From Chitinophaga dinghuensis (lineage in GTDB: Bacteria; Bacteroidota; Bacteroidia; Chitinophagales; Chitinophagaceae), in assembly GCF_003259435.1 (NCBI RefSeq), contig NZ_QLMA01000012.1, positions 58,289-122,288 on the forward strand: a stretch of DNA of 64,000 nt, given 5' to 3'. Positions 43,783 to 52,733 of the stretch are shown here, piece after piece (positions within the stretch are counted from its first letter, which is position 1; each line of letters starts with the position of its first letter). The notes beneath the pieces were generated by a model. The model ran no database searches. It was given only the letters and a program-made list of their open reading frames with translations, and was not told the DNA's origin. The position numbers were made by a program, and so were the translations under genes.

Positions 43783-44766
43783 ATGACATCAGCTATCAGA
43801 CACGACTGGACCAAAACAGAGATCCAGGAAATATATGATCTCCCGTTAATGGAACTCATTTACAAAGCTGCCACCGTGCACAGGGAATATCATAAAGCAG
43901 ATGAAGTACAGGTATGTACCCTCCTGTCTATCAAAACCGGCGGATGTCCGGAAGACTGCTCCTATTGCGGACAGGCTGCCAGATACCATACCGATATTAA
44001 AGTACAGGCGTTACTGCCCACAGAAACCGTGATTGCACACGCACAAAAAGCAAAGGAAACAGGGTCCACCCGTTTCTGTATGGCCGCTGCCTGGAGAGAA
44101 GTACGCGATAACCGCGACTTTGACCGTGTAATCGATATGGTAAAAGGCGTAAATGAACTGGGCATGGAAGTATGCTGCACCCTCGGTATGCTGACAGAAG
44201 AACAAGCACAACGCCTGCAGGAAGCCGGTTTGTACGCTTACAACCACAACCTGGATACCTCAGAAGATTATTACAAAGAGATCATATCCACCCGGAAATT
44301 CGATAACCGTATCAATACTATCAATAACGTACGCAAAGCAGGGATCACCGTATGTTCCGGCGGTATCATCGGACTGGGAGAAACCCATGCCGACCGCATG
44401 GCCATGCTCCTGACACTGGCCACCATGCCTAAGCATCCGGAATCCGTACCTGTTAACGCACTTGCACGCGTAAAAGGTACGCCACTGGAGAACAATCCAA
44501 AAGTGGATATCTGGGAAATGGTACGTATGATTGCCACCGCACGTATTGTGATGCCTGCATCTGTAGTGCGTTTGAGCGCAGGCCGTATTGAAATGACCGA
44601 AGCAGAACAAGCATGGTGCTTCATGGCAGGCGCTAATTCCATCTTCACCGGCGAACGCCAGACATTACTGGTAACGCCAAATCCAGGCGTTTCTGAAGAT
44701 ATGCAGATGTTCGAGAACCTGGGTCTGAAACCAATGGAAAATAAAAAAACAGTTAGTTCCTGCTAA
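43783..44766 (+). CDS. bioB: Biotin synthase
   Basis: Radical-SAM enzyme inserting sulfur into dethiobiotin, the last step of biotin synthesis. 327 residues, usual length. The 4Fe-4S cluster motif is CPEDCSYCGQ with Cys55, Cys59 and Cys62. Other BioB signatures: MAAAWREVRDNRDFDRVIDM, YNHNLDTSEDYYKEIISTRK, GITVCSGGIIGLGET, and the [2Fe-2S]-side Arg region RLSAGRIEM. It is the second gene of the MocR-linked operon; no other bio gene is present in the window. Confidence 0.97.
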   Translation: MTSAIRHDWTKTEIQEIYDLPLMELIYKAATVHREYHKADEVQVCTLLSIKTGGCPEDCSYCGQAARYHTDIKVQALLPTETVIAHAQKAKETGSTRFCMAAAWREVRDNRDFDRVIDMVKGVNELGMEVCCTLGMLTEEQAQRLQEAGLYAYNHNLDTSEDYYKEIISTRKFDNRINTINNVRKAGITVCSGGIIGLGETHADRMAMLLTLATMPKHPESVPVNALARVKGTPLENNPKVDIWEMVRMIATARIVMPASVVRLSAGRIEMTEAEQAWCFMAGANSIFTGERQTLLVTPNPGVSEDMQMFENLGLKPMENKKTVSSC

Positions 44767-44786
44767 TCAGGAATGCTTTCATATTC

Positions 44787-44818
44787 GGCTGGCACTTACT
44801 AAAGTGCCAGCCTTTTTT
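44787..44818 (+). terminator. Terminator of the bioB operon
   Basis: GGCTGGCACTT, ACTA, AAGTGCCAGCC, six T. Confidence 0.95.
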
Positions 44819-44897
44819 ATTGATTTTTACAAAAAAAGCCAGAAAATATACCATTTCAGTATATACCTACCAGTTACCTTAGCACTCAAAAAAAGGA

Positions 44898-45617
44898 ATG
44901 AAGCAGATAGCCGTCTTCAGCGACGTACATGCCAACCTGCCTGCATTAGAAGCGGTACTGGAAGATATTGCGCAAAGGAACATTCAGGAGGTATACTGCC
45001 TGGGGGATCTGGTCGACTTTGCGCCCTGGGGAAATGAAGTGATTGAGGTAATCCGGAGTCGCGGCATTCCCTGCCTGATGGGCAACCATGACGAACGCAT
45101 CGCCTTCGGCCACCCGGTAATCCCACTGCCTCACCATGATGAAACAGAAACTGCTCACCGACAAACAGCCATCGCCTATTCCAAAGAATGTATTACCCCT
45201 GCCAACAAAGAATGGCTGGCCACCTTGCCTAAACAAATTTCGTTTACCCATGAAGGTTATAGGGTGCAATTAGTGCATGGCAGCACCCGCAGCAATGAGG
45301 AATACATTTATGTAAACCATCCAGAGGAGGATTTGGAAAAGATGTTCAGAGATGTCCAGGCAGACACGATCATAATGGGTCACACACATCTCTCCTATCA
45401 TCGCATTACGCGCAATGGATATCACGCCGTCAACTGCGGCGCCGTAGGCAGAAGTAAAGAGGCCGACAGAGCAGCCACCTATTCCATTATCTCTCTTACA
45501 GCAGAAGGCCCGACAATCAAAATAGTGAAACTTCCCTATGACAACATACAAGTAGCCAACGCCATTTATCAAAGTAAAATCCCTGATTTTTATGGCCACT
45601 TTCTCTTAGGTAAATAA
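44898..45617 (+). CDS. Metallophosphoesterase (YfcE/MJ0936-like)
   Basis: 239 residues. The calcineurin-like dimetal centre is complete: Asp9 and His11 in VFSDVHANLPA, GDLVD near 39, GNHDE near 62, HG in QLVHGSTRSNEE, and GHTHLSYHR near 160. Small cytoplasmic phosphodiesterase; substrate not predictable. AAAGGA ribosome site. Its stop codon abuts, without any spacer, the stop codon of the convergent TPR gene. Confidence 0.93.
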   Translation: MKQIAVFSDVHANLPALEAVLEDIAQRNIQEVYCLGDLVDFAPWGNEVIEVIRSRGIPCLMGNHDERIAFGHPVIPLPHHDETETAHRQTAIAYSKECITPANKEWLATLPKQISFTHEGYRVQLVHGSTRSNEEYIYVNHPEEDLEKMFRDVQADTIIMGHTHLSYHRITRNGYHAVNCGAVGRSKEADRAATYSIISLTAEGPTIKIVKLPYDNIQVANAIYQSKIPDFYGHFLLGK

Positions 45618-46436
45618 CTATTGACAGAAAGTCTCCAGGTATTCGGCGGTCAGGTTCACGCCACCCAGACTTTTCGCTCTGCGAAAGGCTTCGCAGGCCT
45701 CATCCTTGTTATTCATACTCAGGTAAATTCTGCCAATGTTAAACCAGGCAAAGGAATTATCCGGATATACTTCCAGGCTTTTCCTGATAACCGCCATTCC
45801 CTTCTCTTTCGAAACAGACATGCCTTCTGCATAACCGATACTATTGAGGATACTCCCTACGAGCTGAGGATCTTTGGCAAACCGCATACCTTGTGTACCA
45901 TAGTAAACAGCGCTATCATATTGTGCCGCTTCCGCCTGATAATAGGCTAAGTTGGAGTATAGATTGGGGTTTGTTGAATCCGTTTTCAACGCCACTTCCA
46001 GTAGGCTATTCGCCATCTGATAGTTTTCATTGGAGCCATAGAGGTAGGACAAGTTAATCAGCCCGGAAATATCATTCGGCGCCAGTTTGCGAAATCGTTC
46101 CAGGTCTGCAATCGCGCTGTCAATGTTGACCAGTTTCATATAGGCGTCTGCACGCAAACGCAGCGCTTCTCTGTATAACGGATCTTTTGGCGGCAGCTTG
46201 GGAATAGCCTCTGTAAGCAGGTTTACCGCCACTTCGCTATTACTGCCATCCAACAATAATACGGCCTTGATAAAATCAACGCCAGTGGCTTTGCCGGAAA
46301 TTATTTTCTGCTGTACACGCGGTTTGGCAGCAGCTCCTTCTTTCTTTAACTGTATGGCCAGCACCTTCAGCGGGTCCTGCTGTGCATAGGCTGATATACA
46401 TAAAAAGGAAAGTGTTATAAAGAAAATCGTTTTCAT
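45618..46436 (-). CDS. Exported TPR protein
   Basis: 272 residues with signal peptide 1-18 (LSFLCISAYAQQ) and about five tetratricopeptide repeats: AVNLLTEAIPKLPPKDPLYR, LRADAYMKLVNIDSAIADLE, YSNLAYYQAEAAQYDSAVYY, AWFNIGRIYLSMNNKDEACE. A periplasmic scaffold of unspecified partner. The DUF4180 gene lies 18 bases upstream on the same strand, so they are probably co-transcribed. Confidence 0.88.
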   Translation of the reverse strand: MKTIFFITLSFLCISAYAQQDPLKVLAIQLKKEGAAAKPRVQQKIISGKATGVDFIKAVLLLDGSNSEVAVNLLTEAIPKLPPKDPLYREALRLRADAYMKLVNIDSAIADLERFRKLAPNDISGLINLSYLYGSNENYQMANSLLEVALKTDSTNPNLYSNLAYYQAEAAQYDSAVYYGTQGMRFAKDPQLVGSILNSIGYAEGMSVSKEKGMAVIRKSLEVYPDNSFAWFNIGRIYLSMNNKDEACEAFRRAKSLGGVNLTAEYLETFCQ

Positions 46437-46454
46437 AAAGGTGACAGACAGGGA

Positions 46455-46820
46455 TTACTTAACCTGATTAAATTTTTCCAATGCAGCAGCTACAGTTGGA
46501 TGAAAATTGACCAGCTTTCCTTTGTTACTTTCAAAAATAAAATCGCGTATACTCTTCCCCGGGTACTTCTCAAAGTCGCCCACTATATACATATGCATTT
46601 TGTAGTTGGAACATTTCTGCAAAATCTCGCCGGCTATACCAGAAGATAAATCAAAAAATGCCGGAATGATATTTTTTTCATGCACGATCACCCGCTCGTA
46701 ATCCTGGTAATAAAGATCCACGAATATTTGCAAAGCGTTATCTGCGTTGTCCAGCAGCACCGTGTCTGCCTGCAATTCTGCTATCTTATACGCCCCTGCT
46801 ATATGTGTAATTACTTCCAT
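46455..46820 (-). CDS. DUF4180 domain protein
   Basis: 121 residues, cytoplasmic. It matches DUF4180 in length and pattern: DLYYQDYERVIVHEKNIIPA, FDLSSGIAGEILQKCSNYKM, and IVGDFEKYPGKSIRDFIFES followed by NKGKLVNF. The family is STAS-like in outline but has no established function. First gene of a probable pair with the TPR gene. Confidence 0.9.
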   Translation of the reverse strand: MEVITHIAGAYKIAELQADTVLLDNADNALQIFVDLYYQDYERVIVHEKNIIPAFFDLSSGIAGEILQKCSNYKMHMYIVGDFEKYPGKSIRDFIFESNKGKLVNFHPTVAAALEKFNQVK

Positions 46821-46979
46821 TTCTATTGATTAGCTGTTAAAAAGCAAATCTATAAATAACCATTCTAAATAATCGATTATTCAGATTAGAATCCTAATAG
46901 AAAACTGAATTATTGTAGCAGTATTTCCCCAAGCTGTTGACAGAAAACCGTGCCCAACCTGCCGCTTTGGGAGGAACTC
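46821..46979. other. Upstream part of the 330-base regulatory spacer
   Basis: No gene. Contains AT-rich sequence before the DUF4180 start and then a segment with scattered TTTCCCC and TTGGGAGG halves resembling the downstream dyads. Confidence 0.4.
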
Positions 46980-47016
46980 TTTCAAAATGGGAAATACCCT
47001 TCCAAAATGGAAGGGT
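46980..47016 (+). promoter_or_regulatory. Candidate enhancer sites for the sigma-54 activator
   Basis: Perfect nine-base dyad ACCCTTCCA, AAA, TGGAAGGGT (46996-47016) preceded by the weaker TTTCAAAATGGGAAA (46980-46994). They sit about 85-120 bases upstream of the sigma-54 promoter, a usual distance for NtrC-type enhancers. Confidence 0.6.
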
Positions 47017-47100
47017 TCCGTTGATCGCCCTCCTAGCGAACACATCATAACTAATTAATTATCAATATTTAACACTATTTAACGGAACTTTTTGGCCGAC

Positions 47101-47115
47101 TGGCATTCCTTTAGC
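47101..47115 (+). promoter_or_regulatory. Sigma-54 promoter of the sensor/activator operon
   Basis: TGGCATTCCTTTAGC: GG-N10-GC spacing as in -24/-12 promoters (consensus TGGCAC-N5-TTGC, two mismatches), 36 bases before the sensor ATG. It implies autoactivation by the sigma-54 activator encoded in the same operon. Confidence 0.6.
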
Positions 47116-47150
47116 GCACCAAAATTATCAAGTATTAACACCGCAATGAT

Positions 47151-48227
47151 ATGTTGTCTAATTTAAGGACTAAAGTGACCCTGGGTCTTGTATTCCTCTT
47201 CCTGCTAACGCTAGCTATCAGTATGGAAGGAGTCTACCAGATTTACAAACTGAACGGAGATGCCAAATTAATCATGCACCAAAACCTTCAGTCCATCGTA
47301 TTTTCCAATAACATGCTTCTGGCCATGGAATCCAGTCCGGTCCGACTGGATGATTTGGAAAAGAACCTACGCCTGCAACAACTGAATATCACCGAACCAG
47401 GTGAAGACACGGTTACTGCCAACGCAGCTGCATTGGCGAAGGCGCTACAGCAGCAGCCCAATAATCAGCAACTTATCACCCAATTAAGACAGTCGATTCT
47501 TCAGTTATCTGCTATCAACCAAAAGGCAGTGATACATAAGAATGAACGATTGTCCATCAACTCTGATAAAGTGATTCTAGGGCTGTCCGTCATCACGCTG
47601 ATACTGCTGGGCGTTTCCATCATTTTTATTTTCGCCTATCCTCCGATGGTGGAAAAGCCGATTCAGGTTTTAATGCAGCAAATTAAGACAGACAAAACGC
47701 GCATAGAAGCCATCATTAACCAGATGAAAGATGCGGTGGTGGGATATGATATGGATAATAATATCCTTTTCATGAATGATGTGATGCTAAGGCTGTGTGC
47801 CGCACAACAAAAAACAAAGGAAGAAATGCTGATTGCGTTGATGAATCTTCCTACCCAGCAACGCATTACTTTACCAGGTGCAGAAGGCTATGGCATTTTC
47901 ATCAAGGAGAAAGTCAGTATCACCACCGAAGGAGATCCGATGGGATATGTGATTGTGCTGAGAGACATCAGTGCGCTGGAAGCTTTTGCACTGGCCAAAA
48001 CACGATTCATTGCATCAGCCTCACATGAACTCAAAACCCCGATCTCTTCTATGCAGATGAGTATTAGTCTGCTACAGGATAGTCGCACCGGAACATTACA
48101 ACCCAATCAACAGGATTTACTGGACAGTATTCGGGAAGATGTAGATCGGATTCTAAAAATCAGCAGCGATTTACTGGGCATCACGGAGGAAAAAATCACC
48201 TCCATTCCGCCCTCCCATTCAGCATAA
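47151..48227 (+). CDS. Kdp-type sensor kinase lacking the ATPase domain
   Basis: 358 residues: membrane helix 8-27, periplasmic helical sensor (28-140), helix 141-163, PAS-like domain (about 183-275), then a HisKA dimerisation helix with phosphoacceptor His292 in ASASHELKTPISSMQMSISL and second helix to about 342. The chain ends LLGITEEKITSIPPSHSA with a normal stop. The whole HATPase_c domain (N, G1, F, G2 boxes) is absent, and only 27 bases separate it from the next gene, so no frameshifted remainder exists. The N-terminal region resembles the sensor of Bacteroidota kdp operons. It must act without its own ATP-binding domain, or be a decayed kinase. Confidence 0.85.
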   Translation: MLSNLRTKVTLGLVFLFLLTLAISMEGVYQIYKLNGDAKLIMHQNLQSIVFSNNMLLAMESSPVRLDDLEKNLRLQQLNITEPGEDTVTANAAALAKALQQQPNNQQLITQLRQSILQLSAINQKAVIHKNERLSINSDKVILGLSVITLILLGVSIIFIFAYPPMVEKPIQVLMQQIKTDKTRIEAIINQMKDAVVGYDMDNNILFMNDVMLRLCAAQQKTKEEMLIALMNLPTQQRITLPGAEGYGIFIKEKVSITTEGDPMGYVIVLRDISALEAFALAKTRFIASASHELKTPISSMQMSISLLQDSRTGTLQPNQQDLLDSIREDVDRILKISSDLLGITEEKITSIPPSHSA

Positions 48228-48254
48228 CCTATCCACATATCAATACGCCAAAAC

Positions 48255-49604
48255 ATGAACAGCGGAACTATTTTGCTGGTGGAGGATGAAGAAAAACTCC
48301 GCCAGCTGCTGTACAGGATTATTTCCCTGGAAGGCTTTCGCGTACTCGCCGCCGAAAACCTGAAAGCAGCCAGGAAACAACTGCAAACAGAACAAATCGA
48401 CGTCGTACTTTGTGATGTCATGCTGCCCGATGGAAATGGCATCTCCCTGGTAGAATATATTCACGAAGCGCCTACCAGCACTGCTATCATCATGCTCACC
48501 GCCTACGGTAATATCCCCGACAGCGTGAAAGCCATAAAGGCCGGTGCGTTCGACTATATCACCAAAGGCAATGACAACGCCCGGATTATCCCCCTGATAC
48601 ATCGGGCTATGGAGCGCGTTCATTTACAAAACAGAGTAGAACATTTGCAGGAAAAAATTGCAAATAAATACGCTACTTTTCACGGCCTCATAGGCCATTC
48701 CCCCGCCATGACTGCGGCCCGGGAACTGGCGGCCAAAGCGGCTCCCAGCGATGCGCCGGTATTACTACTAGGCGAAACCGGCACCGGAAAAGAAATGTTT
48801 GCACAAGCCATCCACCAAGCCAGTAAAAGAGCAGACAAAGACTTCCTTGCTATTAATTGCAGCGCCATCGGAAAAGATATCCTGGAAAGTGAAATATTCG
48901 GATATAAAGCCGGCGCTTTTACCGGCGCCGCCAAAAACAAAAAAGGACTCATCGAAGAAGCCAATCATGGTACTTTATTTCTCGATGAAATCGGGGAAAT
49001 GCCCCTCGACCTGCAAGCCAAACTATTACGGGTACTCGAAACCAAAGAGTTCATTAAAGTTGGCGATACCAAGGTAACGCGGGTGGATATACGTATTATT
49101 GCCGCCACCAACCGAAATTTACAGGAAGAAATAGAACAGGGGCGGTTTCGGGAGGATTTATACTACCGACTAAATGTATTCACCATCTCCCTGCCTCCTC
49201 TAAGAGAACGGGCAGAAGACATCCCCACCTTCGCGGCTCATTTTCTTCGCTACTTCGCAGGAAAAACAAATAAGCAGGTGCTGGATATGAGTCCGGAATT
49301 CCTCCAGCAACTAAAAACGCATCAATGGCGCGGCAATATCCGGGAATTAAAAAATACCATGGAACGAGCTGTCATTATCACCAATCATACTACCCTCACC
49401 ACAGACGACCTACCCATGGAATTCAAACTGGATAAGAGTCCCGCCCGACAAAAGCAAAGCAATTTCGACCTGGCCGTTATGGAGAAGATGCATATCAAGT
49501 GGGTGATGGAATATGTGAAAGGGAATAAATCCAGGGCAGCGCGCCTCATGAATATAGGGCTATCTACCCTCTATAGAAAAATGGAAGAATACGGTATAGG
49601 ATAA
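48255..49604 (+). CDS. Sigma-54-dependent response regulator (NtrC family)
   Basis: 449 residues. Receiver domain 1-120 with phosphoacceptor Asp54 (VVLCDVMLPDGNG). AAA+ domain: Walker A GETGTGKE (173-180), sigma-54-contact GAFTGA (220-225), Walker B GTLFLDEIGEMPLDLQAKLL. C-terminal Fis-type helix-turn-helix: GNKSRAARLMNIGLSTLYRK. It activates sigma-54 promoters; likely sites are the dyad upstream of its own operon and a related site before the porin. Partner of the truncated sensor. Confidence 0.95.
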   Translation: MNSGTILLVEDEEKLRQLLYRIISLEGFRVLAAENLKAARKQLQTEQIDVVLCDVMLPDGNGISLVEYIHEAPTSTAIIMLTAYGNIPDSVKAIKAGAFDYITKGNDNARIIPLIHRAMERVHLQNRVEHLQEKIANKYATFHGLIGHSPAMTAARELAAKAAPSDAPVLLLGETGTGKEMFAQAIHQASKRADKDFLAINCSAIGKDILESEIFGYKAGAFTGAAKNKKGLIEEANHGTLFLDEIGEMPLDLQAKLLRVLETKEFIKVGDTKVTRVDIRIIAATNRNLQEEIEQGRFREDLYYRLNVFTISLPPLRERAEDIPTFAAHFLRYFAGKTNKQVLDMSPEFLQQLKTHQWRGNIRELKNTMERAVIITNHTTLTTDDLPMEFKLDKSPARQKQSNFDLAVMEKMHIKWVMEYVKGNKSRAARLMNIGLSTLYRKMEEYGIG

Positions 49605-49643
49605 ACGAAAAAGCAGGGATATATCCCTGCTTTTTTCGTTTAT
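49604..49643. terminator. Bidirectional terminator between activator and porin genes
   Basis: AAAAAGCAGGGATA / TATCCCTGCTTTTTT, extended by AAACG/CGTTT with one unpaired base. T-runs on both strands. Confidence 0.9.
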
Positions 49644-49652
49644 ATATTCTTG

Positions 49653-50999
49653 TTAGAATCGTACAATGGCATCCATTGCGATTGTAAACTGATCCCGGCG
49701 GGTACCGTTATCGTAAGGAGTTACATCGTTCGTCCAGGCTCTCTCATAGCGGATTTCCGGGCGAAGTCTGAAGAGGGAATTAAAGTGATGCACCCATCCA
49801 ATAGTATGACTGGAATAACAGGTTGTAAAACCAGTACGGTTACCTTGCGGATCATTCAGCATATCATTGCGGACAGAGAGATAATCTTTCTTGGGAGATA
49901 ATTGTATCTCCAGATAGTTTACCAATCCTACGGCAGAAGCCACCCCTGTGATAGTGGGTCCTAAACCAGTGCCCATAAACCATCTTTTTCCAGGCCCTTC
50001 AATTGCAGTGCCACCTACCGCAGCATCATGCTGCCACATATAATAGGACTCAGTGTTCATATGCACTTTCTCGCTGAATTTATGCCCCCAGGTAAAGACC
50101 ACCATTTGCAGGTTATCATGCCCATCTTTATATTCTCCTTTCCCCAAAGAATTGATACCGCCATAGATGGAGTTCCGGTTATTATGGGATACCCAACGTA
50201 CCATGGCCATACCATTCAGACTGCTGGAGCTACTCCATGGCGCCATGTCATTACCGCCATGAGCGCCCAGATATACCTCCCAGTAAGGGCTTAGTCGCAG
50301 TGCAGCATGTACGCCCGTGAAGGTATAAGGGTCTACTGTAAACATCAGGGAATGAGAGTACAGGTAGTTATCCGGGGCCCATTGCGCTTCGATATCTGCG
50401 GGACTGATAAACCGACCTACCCGAATCATTAGTCCCTGGGCCACTTTCGGAATATAGAGCATACCGTATACCTGCGCAGGATCGTAGCCATAAAGATGAT
50501 TCTTTTTCAATAGCTGATCGCTGAAAATACCTTTGGCGATGGTATAACGGTAATCGGTTCCGAAAACATTATCCACGAGGAAGCCCCAGTCTACATGATC
50601 TTGCTGCACGGTATTCGGTTGACGTTCTGCGCGGAGGATGACCTGATCCAGCACGATATTGTTGGGCACCAGGTTATAAGAAGTAGGGGAATTAGAGTCG
50701 TGCGAAGTACTGAAGTTAGCGCCTATACTGGCCCAACCGTATACTTTCACGCGACTTTTACTTTTTGCGAGTCCTAATGCTTTTGTCAGCGGGTAATCTG
50801 GCGCATCGGCGGGGATACCGATCAGAGAGGCCCCTACCCATTCGCCGCTGGGAAAAGGCGGGGAGGAAATAGGGGAAGGCAGACTTCTTCCATTGCTACC
50901 ATCGGGCACTACAGTCGTGTGTTTTGTTGAGTCCTGCTGTGCGTATCCGGTCGTCATAGCACTTGCCAGCACCAGCACAGTTAAAATTCCATTTTTCAT
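49653..50999 (-). CDS. Outer-membrane beta-barrel porin (Kdp-locus type)
   Basis: 448 residues; signal peptide 1-20 (ASAMTTGYAQQ), a low-complexity Ser/Pro linker (about 30-52), then barrel strands starting RVKVYGWASIGANFSTSHDS and closing with DQFTIAMDAIVRF, terminal Phe as usual. The family (BBP2-like outer-membrane protein) is found beside kdpABC and its regulators in Bacteroidota (from memory). Here it lies convergent with the sensor/activator pair and kdpABC itself is absent. A candidate activator site lies at 51164-51176. Confidence 0.85.
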   Translation of the reverse strand: MKNGILTVLVLASAMTTGYAQQDSTKHTTVVPDGSNGRSLPSPISSPPFPSGEWVGASLIGIPADAPDYPLTKALGLAKSKSRVKVYGWASIGANFSTSHDSNSPTSYNLVPNNIVLDQVILRAERQPNTVQQDHVDWGFLVDNVFGTDYRYTIAKGIFSDQLLKKNHLYGYDPAQVYGMLYIPKVAQGLMIRVGRFISPADIEAQWAPDNYLYSHSLMFTVDPYTFTGVHAALRLSPYWEVYLGAHGGNDMAPWSSSSSLNGMAMVRWVSHNNRNSIYGGINSLGKGEYKDGHDNLQMVVFTWGHKFSEKVHMNTESYYMWQHDAAVGGTAIEGPGKRWFMGTGLGPTITGVASAVGLVNYLEIQLSPKKDYLSVRNDMLNDPQGNRTGFTTCYSSHTIGWVHHFNSLFRLRPEIRYERAWTNDVTPYDNGTRRDQFTIAMDAIVRF

Positions 51000-51320
51000 G
51001 TTATTGGCTTATTTAAGCGATTTGGGGCCTGATGGTTCAAATTTATGTCCAACCCCTGCGATCCCGTCCCACTTCCTTGTAAAGCCGCCATTGTACGCAG
51101 TTTTAAGCGGAGGCGTTTACCATAAACCTGTAGTGGCCATTTATTCAAAATGACAAACTTTATCATTTTGGGAAGGTTACGGTATGGCCGGAAGTAGAGA
51201 GAAACGACGCTTCATATTGGTTGCATTGCGCGCTCCTGTTGATTTTAATCAGAATTTAATGCTATAGAGAGACTAAGGCACTCCGATTGCTGTTATCTTC
51301 CTATAACAAGATCCTGATCT
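51000..51320. other. Regulatory spacer before the porin gene
   Basis: 321 bases without a gene. CATTTTGGGAAGG (51164-51176) is, on the minus strand, CCTTCCCAAAATG, close to the half of the dyad at 46996-47016. No GG-N10-GC sigma-54 promoter was found in this spacer on the minus strand. Confidence 0.45.
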
Positions 51321-51887
51321 ATGAGAATAGTATTAAACAGTTTTGTCCTGCTTCTGGTTGTATGTTTGTTTACAAAAAGTGGGAATGCACAGGTAAAAAC
51401 CGCCGCGATATATCGTACGCAGGAAGATTATATAAAGGGCATTACCAGCTATGGGCCATCAACAGAAAGTCCGGGGAAACTGAAGTTACATCTGCTGGCC
51501 CCGAAAGATTTTGTAGATCTGTCTTACAATGGCCATAGTTCCCGCATACCAACAAGTCAATTATTCGGATACACTACGAAGGAAGGAAATGTGTTCTGTG
51601 TTCATGGCGGCGACACTTACCAGATCATGAATAAGAACCCTCAACTGCTGTTATTCCGGAAGCGGACCTTATCTTCCAATAGGGAATTTCGCAATGATCG
51701 TTTCAGTTACTTTTTTAGTACAGCCGATGGCGTTATACGCCCGCTGACCAGCTGGAACCTGAAACAGGCTTTTCCTGCAAAACAGGACTGGGCCGATTTA
51801 ATCGATACCAATTTCAAACAGGATAACGAACTAATGACGTACGACAGCTATCATCATATGTATAAGCTGGAATGGCTGTTGCGTTAA
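51321..51887 (+). CDS. Exported protein of unknown function
   Basis: 188 residues with signal peptide 1-24 (CLFTKSGNAQ). Not recognised. The mature domain contains IYRTQEDYIKGITSYGPSTE, a strand pattern SQLFGYTTKEGNVFCVHGGD and FFSTADGVIRPLTSWNLKQA. Similar short secreted proteins are common in Bacteroidota without assigned role. Single gene with its own terminator. Confidence 0.8.
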   Translation: MRIVLNSFVLLLVVCLFTKSGNAQVKTAAIYRTQEDYIKGITSYGPSTESPGKLKLHLLAPKDFVDLSYNGHSSRIPTSQLFGYTTKEGNVFCVHGGDTYQIMNKNPQLLLFRKRTLSSNREFRNDRFSYFFSTADGVIRPLTSWNLKQAFPAKQDWADLIDTNFKQDNELMTYDSYHHMYKLEWLLR

Positions 51888-51919
51888 AATTGCTTTTTTT
51901 ATATAGAGTCAAACGATGG

Positions 51920-51947
51920 GCGCCTGTTTTCACAGGTGCTTTTTTTT
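51920..51947 (+). terminator. Terminator after the 51321 gene
   Basis: GCGCCTGT, TTTC, ACAGGTGC (one G-U) and eight T. Confidence 0.88.
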
Positions 51948-52004
51948 CTCGCAAAGGCGCAAAGGAAGGGCAAAGGCGCGAATTATATTGATTACCTTTA
52001 GGGG

Positions 52005-52727
52005 ATGAAATGGAAACATATTTTTTGGATACTACTGTTGCTGGTAACTCCTGTTTTGACCTTTGCACATGGATACTGGCTGGATATCAGCGGAAATGGA
52101 AAAGTGGGAGCAGCAGTCACCATACATATATTTTTTGGAGAAATAGACAGTCATGGCGTACGGCAGCGGGAAAAATTTGAGACGCCGCCTGCAGGGAATG
52201 AATTCAATATTTTTGTGATTGACCCTAAAGGTGTTCGCACGCCATTAAAAGTGAGCGCCGAGCCAGACGGATGGAAGGCAGTCTTCCTACCTACTGTCAA
52301 TGGCTCCTACAGGATATTTGCCGAAAGTCATAAACTACCTGTCGTTGAACGCTCTGGCCCCGGCAAGCAAAACATTCGCCCCATTGAATACCTTTATGGC
52401 GCTTATACCGTAGGTAAACCTACGCTCCTTTCCCCATCCCAGCAGGATATGGATATCCTTCACAACACCCATAACGACATGACCGCTGTCACGGTTTATC
52501 AGAATGGTAAAGTTGTTCCAGCTGGCATCAAGTTACGTATATTCAATCCCGATAACTGGGAAAAACAACTGGAGACTGATAGTCTTGGTAAAGCGGAATT
52601 TTTCCCAAAACGTAAAGGATTATACATCATTCGTTTCGACTGGTATGATAAAATGCCAGGAGAATATAACAAAGTAGGATTCACCTCGATAAGATACAGG
52701 TGTAATTTATGTTTGGATGTGAAATAA
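52005..52727 (+). CDS. DUF4198-type exported protein
   Basis: 240 residues with signal peptide 1-21 (LLVTPVLTFAHGYWLDISGN). The mature start AHGYWLDI, then GAAVTIHIFFGEIDSHGVRQ and TVNGSYRIFAESHKLPVVER, and a C-terminal CNA-like beta domain TVYQNGKVVPAGIKLRIF are typical of DUF4198, a family often found near metal-related outer-membrane transporters. The siderophore-type receptor follows 400 bases downstream on the other strand, so a metal link is possible but unproven. Confidence 0.85.
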   Translation: MKWKHIFWILLLLVTPVLTFAHGYWLDISGNGKVGAAVTIHIFFGEIDSHGVRQREKFETPPAGNEFNIFVIDPKGVRTPLKVSAEPDGWKAVFLPTVNGSYRIFAESHKLPVVERSGPGKQNIRPIEYLYGAYTVGKPTLLSPSQQDMDILHNTHNDMTAVTVYQNGKVVPAGIKLRIFNPDNWEKQLETDSLGKAEFFPKRKGLYIIRFDWYDKMPGEYNKVGFTSIRYRCNLCLDVK

Positions 52728-52733
52728 ATATAC

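Noticed and set aside
51030..51055. tRNA-like GGTTCAAATTTATGTCC segment
   Set aside because: No acceptor stem, anticodon arm or CCA context around it.
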